From: Treponema sp. | GTDB taxonomy: Bacteria; Spirochaetota; Spirochaetia; Treponematales; Breznakiellaceae | NCBI GenBank assembly: GCA_031283905.1 | Contig: JAITAW010000133.1 | Coordinates: 1-11,709 of the forward strand | Length of the DNA stretch: 11,709 nt | Reading direction: 5' to 3' | Shown here: positions 6,920 to 11,709 of the stretch, piece by piece | Layout of the letters: every line of letters begins with the position of its first letter | Position numbering within the stretch: the first letter of the stretch is position 1 | Notes under the pieces: generated by a model | What the model was told of the DNA's origin: nothing | The model's input: the letters and a program-made list of their open reading frames with translations, nothing else | Databases searched by the model: none | Translations under genes and position numbers: made by a program

Positions 6920-7828
6920 ATGTTTCACACGGACTTTTGGGATGGGGTTGACCATCCCATACTTTTTTTTGACTCCGGAATCGGCGGGCTTCCTTATTTC
7001 AAGCGTTTCCGGGAGCGTAATGCTGCCGCCTGCGCTGACGGCGACATCGGTGGCAGTGTCGGTGGTTGCGCCGGTTATGCGAGCGGCAGTTCCGCCATGT
7101 ACATTGCCGATCGTGAGCATTTCCCTTACGGACATAAAACCAGAAAGGAAATTGCCGACATACTCATCCGCCTTGCCGCCGAACTGCTGAAGCATGTTGA
7201 GCCGCAGGCTGCGGTTTTGGCCTGCAACACCGCGTCGGTTTCGGCTTTGGACGCATTGCGTGAAATGTTTCCATCGATTCCCTGGGTGGGTACCGTACCT
7301 GCGATAAAGCCCGCCGCGCTCGCAAGCAAGACCCGCTGTGTGGGCGTGATTGGAACGGATCGTACTATTGAAGATCCCTACATCATGGAACTGGCGAGAA
7401 AATATAGTCCTGACGCGAAAATCGTGGGTCTTGCCGCGTCTGATATTGTACGTTTTGTGGAAGAAGGCGGCGAGCGAGCGCCGGAAGCGGAGAAGGAACG
7501 GATGGTGTTTCCCTACATAGAACAGTTGCGCGCGGCGGGCGCCGATACGCTGGCGCTTGGGTGTACGCATTTTTTGCTTTTGCTCGACACGTTCCGCCGC
7601 CTTGCCATGCCGGATATTGTTGTTTTCGATTCGGTGGAAGGGGTTGTCCACCGAATCGAAGAAGTTTTGGAATCCACGCCGGATCGTGGACACAGGGCGG
7701 CTGGAGCCGTTTTATTGCTTACCGGTTCCGCTCCCATTGAACCGCTTTGGCGTGAAAGGGCTCGCGCCTTTGGGCTGGACATCCGCCGGTTGGATTCCCG
7801 GCGTGTTCCGGAGAAGGCGTTTGAATGA
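6920..7828 (+). CDS. murI: Glutamate racemase
   Basis: The enzyme converts L-glutamate to D-glutamate for peptidoglycan in the cytoplasm. This is a protein of 302 residues. The N-terminal DSGIGGL (D18, S19) matches the family's conserved start. YIADREHFPYG (61-71) matches the usual YxGDxxxxPYG. ACNTAS holds the first catalytic cysteine (C102) and GCTH the second (C215), with H217. Compared with the family pattern there is an extra segment of about 20 residues, Gly/Ala/Ser-rich, at about 35-58 between the first helix and the second strand. A tail of about 45 residues after the racemase fold is also not typical. ATG 6920 is chosen because no other normal start codon precedes the DSGIGGL motif. 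It has no Shine-Dalgarno sequence and lies next to the -10 box, suggesting a leaderless mRNA. The stop overlaps the rsgA start by ATGA. Confidence 0.93.
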   Translation: MFHTDFWDGVDHPILFFDSGIGGLPYFKRFRERNAAACADGDIGGSVGGCAGYASGSSAMYIADREHFPYGHKTRKEIADILIRLAAELLKHVEPQAAVLACNTASVSALDALREMFPSIPWVGTVPAIKPAALASKTRCVGVIGTDRTIEDPYIMELARKYSPDAKIVGLAASDIVRFVEEGGERAPEAEKERMVFPYIEQLRAAGADTLALGCTHFLLLLDTFRRLAMPDIVVFDSVEGVVHRIEEVLESTPDRGHRAAGAVLLLTGSAPIEPLWRERARAFGLDIRRLDSRRVPEKAFE

Positions 7829-8775
7829 CCGGACTTGTGTTGCGAGGATCCAAAAATGTCTTCACCGTACAAGAGGACGGAGAAGATGGCGCCATAGAAT
7901 GCCGCATCAAGGGAAAAATACTCAAAGGCGTGGAAACGTATTACAACCCGCTCGCGCCCGGCGACAGGGTTGTTTTTGCGCGGGATGCCGTTCATAAGGA
8001 ACAGGGGTTTATCATAAGTCTTGAAAAACGGCGAAATGCGTTTACCCGTACAAACCAAAAAGGGCGCGGTCAGAACCGCTCGGCCTCATCGCAGATATTG
8101 GCCGCAAATGTAGACCTTGCCTTGTGTCTCACAACGCCGTCTTCCCCTCCCTTTCGCCCCCGGTTCATAGACCGGCTGCTCGTGCAGGCTGAATACGCCG
8201 GCATTACACCGGCCATCGTATGCAATAAGTGCGATTTGCCTTATAACGAAGATGTTATGGAGCGGCTCCGTGATTTTGTCCGCATCGGGTACCGGGTGTT
8301 GCATGTTTCGTCCTTAACCGGTGCCGGTATGGACGCCCTCCGCGATCTGATACGGGGGAAATACTCCGTACTTGCCGGGCAGTCTGGAGTGGGAAAATCA
8401 AGCCTTATTAACACGCTTGTTCCGGGCGCGAACATCAGAACGGGACGTATCAACGAAAAATACGACAGAGGAAACCATACAACCGCTATGGCGAGTCTTT
8501 TGGAAGTCCCCGCTTTGGCGGATATGAAAGGTAATGTACAAAAAACATTCATCATTGATACGCCCGGGGTGAGGCGTTTTGTGCCGGACGGCGTTGCCGC
8601 CGGAGATATTGTGTTGTATATGAAGGAGTTTGCGCCGTTTGCGGGAACATGCGCCTTTGGACTCTCCTGCGCCCATCGGCGCGAACCCGGCTGCGGGATC
8701 ATCGAAGCGGTTAGGCAAGGCGTTATTCACAAAGATCGGTACACGAGTTTCCTCCATATGAGGGATGAAGTTTAA
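7825..8775 (+). CDS. rsgA: Small ribosomal subunit assembly GTPase RsgA
   Basis: RsgA is a circularly permuted GTPase that checks late maturation of the 30S subunit. This is a protein of 316 residues. Residues 1-70 form the OB-fold part (LAPGDRVVF). The GTPase motifs come in the permuted order diagnostic of the family: G4 NKCD (134-137), G5 near SSLTGAG (162-168), G1 GQSGVGKSS (185-193), G2 with RGNHTT (215-220) and G3 DTPG (245-248). The C-terminal zinc site is C276-x5-C282-x-H284-x5-C290, ending in EPGC as expected. G2 reads RGNHTTAM rather than the more usual RGRHTTT. A good ribosome binding site (GGAGAAGG, 7810-7817) lies 7 nt before ATG 7825 inside the end of murI, and the ATGA overlap suggests translational coupling. 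The gene appears intact and ordinary. Confidence 0.95.
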   Translation: MTGLVLRGSKNVFTVQEDGEDGAIECRIKGKILKGVETYYNPLAPGDRVVFARDAVHKEQGFIISLEKRRNAFTRTNQKGRGQNRSASSQILAANVDLALCLTTPSSPPFRPRFIDRLLVQAEYAGITPAIVCNKCDLPYNEDVMERLRDFVRIGYRVLHVSSLTGAGMDALRDLIRGKYSVLAGQSGVGKSSLINTLVPGANIRTGRINEKYDRGNHTTAMASLLEVPALADMKGNVQKTFIIDTPGVRRFVPDGVAAGDIVLYMKEFAPFAGTCAFGLSCAHRREPGCGIIEAVRQGVIHKDRYTSFLHMRDEV

Positions 8776-8785
8776 AGTCGCCGCA

Positions 8786-8814
8786 TTGCTTTTTTTAGAA
8801 TCATATGCTAGAAT
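8786..8814 (+). promoter_or_regulatory. Extended -10 sigma-70 promoter downstream of rsgA
   Basis: TTGCTT (8786-8791), a 17-bp spacer and TAGAAT (8809-8814), with TGC immediately before the -10, make a good extended -10 promoter. Transcription would begin near 8820-8822, giving a leader of roughly 175 nt before GTG 8998. Confidence 0.6.
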
Positions 8815-8822
8815 ATCTCACT

Positions 8823-8870
8823 GTTTGCAAAATGAATCTCCTCGCGATAAGGACGAGGTATCTTGCAAAC
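8823..8870 (+). repeat. Inverted repeat at the predicted 5' end of the leader
   Basis: GTTTGCAA (8823-8830) is perfectly complementary to TTGCAAAC (8863-8870). Inside it CCTCG (8840-8844) pairs with CGAGG (8854-8858). Together they form a two-part stem starting within about two bases of the predicted transcription start. It is followed by a T-rich stretch (GTTGTTTTGTTG), so it could also be a weak terminator after rsgA; the low GC of the outer stem argues against a strong one. Confidence 0.5.
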
Positions 8871-8914
8871 GTTGTTTTGTTGTGGAGATTCTGTAAAGAA
8901 ATTTTTTAACTGTA

Positions 8915-8979
8915 GGGTCTATCGCCGCTTTTGCCGGTGCCGCCGATGTGAACTGTCCCAGAGAGCCGCGCATAGACCC
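8915..8979 (+). repeat. Second inverted repeat in the leader, just before the ribosome binding site
   Basis: GGGTCTAT (8915-8922) pairs perfectly with ATAGACCC (8972-8979), extended by CGC/GCG across a one-base bulge. The enclosed GC-rich segment could fold further. The stem ends 6 nt before the GAAGGG ribosome binding site of the next gene, a position suitable for translational control. It is not followed by a T run, so it is not an intrinsic terminator. It does not match a riboswitch class that I know. Confidence 0.5.
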
Positions 8980-8984
8980 ATAAA

Positions 8985-8990
8985 GAAGGG
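8985..8990 (+). promoter_or_regulatory. Ribosome binding site deciding the start of the 633-aa protein gene
   Basis: GAAGGG lies 7 nt before GTG 8998. The frame stays open upstream to about 8863, but that part encodes an odd Cys/Arg-rich stretch and overlaps the inverted repeats, so the GTG is preferred. Confidence 0.7.
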
Positions 8991-8997
8991 TTTCAAC

Positions 8998-10899
8998 GTG
9001 ATAAGAAAGTCAATCGTTCCGCGCATGGCGGGACTTTCCGCCGGATATATCATCATTTTTTTTGCTTTAGTTTTGATACAGTTTACAAAGTATGGCAATT
9101 TTACCAAACGAATTGACAGACTCACGGTAAGCGCTCAATACAAAGAAGAGACGGCGAGAACTTCTCTGATGGCGCCGTTGGGTTTTGACTGGCAGCCCAT
9201 TACAGGAAGGGCGGTGGTTTCTTTTAATGGCATGGAATACCGGTTAACCGAAGAAAACAAATTCTCGCTTGTGTACGCGGACGGCAGGCGTGAAATCAGG
9301 TTGCCTGAATACGCGGCGTTTTCAGGCGATCGCGTGGTTTTCCGTTTCATTGAAGGGACGAGCTTGACCTTTGCCGTACAAGAAGACGCCGGGATGCAGG
9401 AGCTTGCCATCAGCGCAGACTTCGCGGGAGGCGTCGAATGTCTCGAACTCCCCTACAGGTTGCTTGCGACATCCCTCATTCAGCAGACGGCGGGCGGGCG
9501 TTTTTTTATTACTTACAATGGGGAGAGATACGGTTTCAGAGGGACATTGGGGGATCCGGACAAGCAGATAATAGTATTAACGAACAATGATCCGTTTATA
9601 GCGTATCAAATTATTGACACGCCGGCTGACAAAGAAGAAGCGTTGCCTGAAAACAGTGAAGATCAATCGTTCAATGTCGCGGATTTTGTTATTGCGCAGG
9701 CGTCAAACGAGGCGGAGTATAACAGTGCAATCGAGCGGTGGCGTACCGGCGTGTATAATGCGCAACAGCCGTCCGCGTCATCCGATGAAGCGCAGATTAT
9801 GGCGTATATCAGCGAATCCATCCACCGGAATATGTACAGTCAGGCGCTTAGGACGGTGCCCGCCGGTTTTGTAAACAGCGCCATAAACGCATCGCAAAAT
9901 TCGAGGCAAAAAACGTACGCTTCATCGCCCTATTTCGGGCGTTTGGATCAGGCGCTCCGCTCTCTTACCGCGTTTGAACGGGACATCAATACCCGTTTGG
10001 AGCAGAAAATCGAGCGTCAATCACTTGACTTTTTCAAAGAATACCACGCCATTGAACACCTTTCCCTGCGAGGCGCCAATGCCGTTGTTGCCGCAGCCGC
10101 CGCATGGGCGCGTTCCATTGATCCTTCCACCCTCACTCCTGATTGTATACCAGGCGTTCTGGAAAATTACATGGATTGGGAAGCGTACCGCCCTGCCGCG
10201 GAAAATCCTTTCGTCCGGTTCAATGACAGGGTGTATTCGCTTATTTCCGCAGGCATACGAAAGAATAGCCGGGGCGATAAGGTGTTTGTATTCAACAACG
10301 GTTCTGCGGACATGCTTTTCAACCTGCGTTTAGGCAAAGCCCTGTTGCTTTACGCGCAAAACGCCGGCAATGACGGATGGGCCGCCGCCGCCCGTTCCGT
10401 CATACTGTCTGTTCTTTCAATGACCAATGACGAGGGGTTTGCGCCAAAAGAGCTTTTGGTGTCCGATATTATGGCGGAGCGCCCCACATCCGTAGAAGCA
10501 TCCGTAACCATCCATTCCGCCTATCTGTACCGCGAATTGGGTGTAGGAGAGAATTACGCCCGCGCCGTCAGTATTGCCGGCGGGACGAATATCCCGTTGA
10601 TTTGGGCATGGACTGCGGCCACGCGGGTTTCCGCAAGCCTTACCGGTAGTACCCTTGGCGCTTCCGGTTCAAGTTTGGATATTGCGGTTGATTTCCCCAC
10701 CGGCGAGATCCATTATATGCTTATCCGTAACATACCGCCTTCAATAGACCGTCTACAGCTTTACAACCAAATTTACCGAACCGCTCTCGATTTTGAACGA
10801 TACGATTCATCGGGGTGGGTGTATTCGGCTTCAGAACAGACGCTGCTGGTCAAAATGAAGCATAGGTCACAAACAGAACATATCAGGATTTTTTGGTAG
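8998..10899 (+). CDS. Membrane-anchored protein of unknown function, 633 residues
   Basis: I do not recognise this family. The start is GTG 8998, with a good ribosome binding site. After a short basic N-terminus (IRKSIVPR) comes one hydrophobic segment at about 11-29 (AGLSAGYIIIFFALVLIQF), best read as an uncleaved signal anchor with about 600 residues outside the cytoplasm. Residues 40-225 alternate short strands and turns (VVSFNGMEYRL, GGRFFITYNGERYGF), suggesting a beta domain. Residues 225-300 form an acidic linker and helices. Residues 300-560 are strongly helical and Ala-rich, including a run of six alanines near 370. A final beta segment ends in RIFW. The shape (anchor, beta domain, large helical domain) fits a periplasmic envelope protein, but no catalytic motif could be identified. 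It appears to have its own promoter and long leader, separate from murI-rsgA. Confidence 0.85.
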   Translation: MIRKSIVPRMAGLSAGYIIIFFALVLIQFTKYGNFTKRIDRLTVSAQYKEETARTSLMAPLGFDWQPITGRAVVSFNGMEYRLTEENKFSLVYADGRREIRLPEYAAFSGDRVVFRFIEGTSLTFAVQEDAGMQELAISADFAGGVECLELPYRLLATSLIQQTAGGRFFITYNGERYGFRGTLGDPDKQIIVLTNNDPFIAYQIIDTPADKEEALPENSEDQSFNVADFVIAQASNEAEYNSAIERWRTGVYNAQQPSASSDEAQIMAYISESIHRNMYSQALRTVPAGFVNSAINASQNSRQKTYASSPYFGRLDQALRSLTAFERDINTRLEQKIERQSLDFFKEYHAIEHLSLRGANAVVAAAAAWARSIDPSTLTPDCIPGVLENYMDWEAYRPAAENPFVRFNDRVYSLISAGIRKNSRGDKVFVFNNGSADMLFNLRLGKALLLYAQNAGNDGWAAAARSVILSVLSMTNDEGFAPKELLVSDIMAERPTSVEASVTIHSAYLYRELGVGENYARAVSIAGGTNIPLIWAWTAATRVSASLTGSTLGASGSSLDIAVDFPTGEIHYMLIRNIPPSIDRLQLYNQIYRTALDFERYDSSGWVYSASEQTLLVKMKHRSQTEHIRIFW

Positions 10900-10951
10900 A
10901 GCGGCCTGCCGTCCATCTCAAAAAAAAAATGAACCTCCCCGCCCTAAAGGT

Positions 10952-10968
10952 CTAAAAGTTGACCCACA
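10952..10968 (+). repeat. Left terminal inverted repeat of the IS remnant
   Basis: CTAAAAGTTGACCCACA matches the reverse complement of 11437-11452 apart from three positions around one gap. The TTGACC inside it could act as a -35 box; its partner TATACT (10987-10992) is an extended -10 (TGG before it), but the spacing is 22 bp, so this would be a weak transposase promoter. Confidence 0.7.
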
Positions 10969-11024
10969 ATTTTCCCTTACCGGTGGTATACTGCCTGAAA
11001 AGTCAAGAACTGTGGGAGGGGAAT

Positions 11025-11192
11025 ATGGCGCGGGGGAAAAGTTTCGACATGAAAAAAGAATTTGCGGGATTGGATTTTCATTCACTCCGTCTTAAAGAGC
11101 GGTTTATCAGGAGCATGGAGACCTTGATTTATCCTGATGTACTCAATAATCGCGGTAATGATACTAAACATGACCTACATAGGGCGGCTTAA
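11025..11192 (+). CDS. N-terminal transposase fragment, intact 55-codon frame
   Basis: A strong ribosome binding site (GGGAGGGG, 11014-11021) precedes ATG 11025. The 55-residue product contains EFAGLDFHSLRLKERFIRS, which resembles the N-terminal DNA-binding segment of Tn5/IS4-family transposases (pattern DxRrxxRl). After about codon 40 the frame runs into the C-terminal remnant in the wrong frame and stops at 11190-11192. If expressed it would be a small protein that could bind the element ends but could not cut. Confidence 0.5.
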   Translation: MARGKSFDMKKEFAGLDFHSLRLKERFIRSMETLIYPDVLNNRGNDTKHDLHRAA

Positions 11193-11436
11193 GCCAGAAC
11201 TACCCTGTTCCCTTCTGTTTGGTGAAGATGAATGGAAGCTGTTGTATTTGTGGCGAACAAAACCCGGCAAGAACCGAAGGAGCCGTATACGATAAAAGAG
11301 GCGATAGATTACCCGGGATGGCTGGGAGGGCCGAAACGTGCTCCCAGTGACGGCCCCCCGGAGTGAAGACGATATGGATCGGGCTGATGAAAGTGTATAT
11401 TCTGATGGCGTACCGGGACTATCTCTCACGTGATTC

Positions 11437-11452
11437 TGTGGGTCATGTTTAG
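11437..11452 (-). repeat. Right terminal inverted repeat of the IS remnant
   Basis: TGTGGGTCATGTTTAG is the inverted copy of the left end. Its last three bases form the transposase stop codon TAG. Confidence 0.7.
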
Positions 11453-11492
11453 CGTGGAGGGCGCCGGTTCCAATACTCTTTCGCCTGCGGTG

Positions 11493-11524
11493 AAAAAGGC
11501 GGAGCTTGCGCCGCAAACTCCGCC
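11493..11524 (-). terminator. Rho-independent terminator for the - strand gene at the window end
   Basis: GGCGGAG (11498-11504) pairs with CTCCGCC (11518-11524), continued inside by TTGC/GCAA around a three-base loop with one mismatch between the stems. On the - strand the stem is followed by five T (A run at 11493-11497). It sits about 80 nt after the stop of the partial - strand gene. Confidence 0.75.
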
Positions 11525-11571
11525 GACTCCGGGCCGCTTACCTTGTAGAAAGCCCCCGCGCTCGGATGCAC

Positions 11572-11606
11572 GCGCGGGGACTTCCGCCGGCGGCCGCGCT
11601 TTTTTT
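11572..11606 (+). terminator. Rho-independent terminator on the + strand
   Basis: GCGCGG (11572-11577) pairs with CCGCGC (11594-11599) and is followed directly by seven T (11600-11606). The loop holds the self-complementary CCGCCGGCGG. The left arm can instead pair with CCCCGCGC (11554-11561), a stem that on the - strand is followed by GCTTTCT. It would stop any + strand transcript from the IS or the 633-aa protein gene before it enters the convergent gene. Confidence 0.6.
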
Positions 11607-11709
11607 ATTCGGTACTCCGTTGCAGCAACAGCGTCTTTGAACCTCCGATCCGTTCAGTCGAGACGTCAAAACTTACCGAGCCGTTCTCTATGCTAAACCG
11701 CACCTCGTC
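11605..11709 (-). CDS. 3' end of an unidentified - strand gene (partial)
   Basis: An open - strand frame enters from the window edge and encodes 34 residues ending in LLLQRSTE, with the stop TAA at 11607-11605. The segment starts DEVRFSIENGSVSF and looks like beta strands. No family can be assigned from so little. The stop is followed by terminator hairpins on the correct strand, which supports this being a real gene end rather than chance. Confidence 0.55.
   Translation of the reverse strand, partial: DEVRFSIENGSVSFDVSTERIGGSKTLLLQRSTE

Larger units (their letters stand above)
10952..11452 (+). mobile_element. Decayed IS4-family insertion sequence, internally deleted, about 500 bp
   Basis: The element is bounded by imperfect terminal inverted repeats: CTAAAAGTTGACCCACA at the left and, read on the other strand, CTAAACATGACCCACA at the right. 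The interior holds the beginning and the end of an IS4-family transposase gene with the catalytic middle missing. No target-site duplication is clear: the nine flanking bases on each side agree at only five positions. It is therefore old, or one end has been rearranged. It could still be mobilised by an intact relative acting on the repeats. Confidence 0.75.
11025..11452 (+). pseudogene. IS4-family transposase pseudogene (internal deletion plus two frameshifts)
   Basis: The N-terminal part reads from ATG 11025. At about 11140-11145 it joins a C-terminal part read one base out of frame: SIIAVMILNMTYIGR, then KPELPCSLLFGEDEWK (to about 11249). The match then continues in another frame from about 11250 with ANKTRQEPKEPYTIKEAI and LGGPKRAPSDGPP. 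It moves to a third frame at 11361-11363 with GVKTIWIGLMKVYIL and YRDYLS, ending at TAG 11450-11452. Both frame changes fit single-base losses: one G near 11249 and one C in the C run at 11353-11359. The order LxxxGR, PELPC, EW, LGG, DGxPGVKTIW is the C-terminal pattern I recall for IS4-family transposases. All of the DDE catalytic core, roughly 300 codons in full-length relatives, is missing, so there is no active enzyme. The stop codon lies inside the right terminal repeat. Confidence 0.8.

Noticed and set aside
6908..7693. 261-codon - strand frame opposite murI
   Set aside because: It lies antisense to a gene with all glutamate racemase motifs, and its product is Arg/His-rich with no domain.
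8840..8858. Possible guanidine-type riboswitch because of GGACGAGG
   Set aside because: Only a short similarity by eye; the rest of the conserved core and the expected loops are absent, and the downstream gene is not a transporter or guanidine enzyme.
8915..8980. tRNA-like element (8-bp stem ending in CCCA)
   Set aside because: At 66 nt it is too short and has no T-loop GTTCRANYC, anticodon arm or D-loop GG.
8863..8997. 45 additional N-terminal codons on the 633-aa protein
   Set aside because: They encode an atypical Cys/Arg-rich stretch, overlap both inverted repeats and have no ribosome binding site, while GTG 8998 has GAAGGG 7 nt upstream and a signal anchor follows directly.
10943..11461. 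Target-site duplication flanking the IS remnant
   Set aside because: The nine bases on each side match at only five positions, no better than a loose chance resemblance.
1..11709. CRISPR array, tRNA, rRNA or prophage
   Set aside because: No regularly spaced direct repeats, no tRNA cloverleaf and no phage structural or integrase gene seen on either strand.

Overview
The window looks like chromosomal DNA of a spirochaete, most likely a moderately GC-rich Treponema of the gut or termite-gut type. This is an inference from several things together: a predicted lipoprotein with a relaxed lipobox, a predicted outer-membrane protein, a long poly-G tract of the kind known in T. pallidum, and an N-terminal leucine-rich-repeat protein. 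No rRNA or tRNA gene is present to settle the taxonomy.

Left part (1-4585, all + strand): a tightly packed cluster. It starts with the 3' portion of a GAF / AAA+ / Fis-type sigma-54 activator. Next comes a membrane-anchored TPR protein whose start overlaps the activator's stop, then a predicted lipoprotein whose start overlaps the TPR stop (ATGA), then a secreted, probably beta-barrel protein. The lipoprotein gene has a run of 15 G near its start. At 15 G the upstream frame is open. At 14 or 16 it hits a stop, which is the arrangement expected of a phase-variable contingency gene.

Middle part (4597-6919): a convergent gene on the - strand encodes an unusual 23-residue LRR / winged-helix-like / AAA+ ATPase. 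It is divergent from the next operon across a roughly 100-bp intergenic region. Both divergent genes have sigma-70-like promoters very close to their start codons, so both transcripts may be leaderless or nearly so.

Right-centre (6920-10899, + strand): glutamate racemase (murI, cell-wall D-glutamate) and the circularly permuted ribosome-assembly GTPase rsgA overlap by ATGA. A separate promoter then leads into a leader of about 175 nt with two inverted repeats, followed by a 633-aa membrane-anchored protein of unknown function.

Right end (10952-11709): a decayed IS4-family insertion sequence of about 500 bp, with recognisable terminal inverted repeats, an intact 55-codon N-terminal transposase fragment, a large internal deletion and two frameshifts in the C-terminal remnant. 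It is followed by two terminator hairpins pointing toward each other and the 3' end of an unidentified - strand gene.

The best candidates for something new are the poly-G switch in the regulator/TPR/lipoprotein/barrel cluster, the LRR-AAA+ protein, and the structured leader at 8821-8997.
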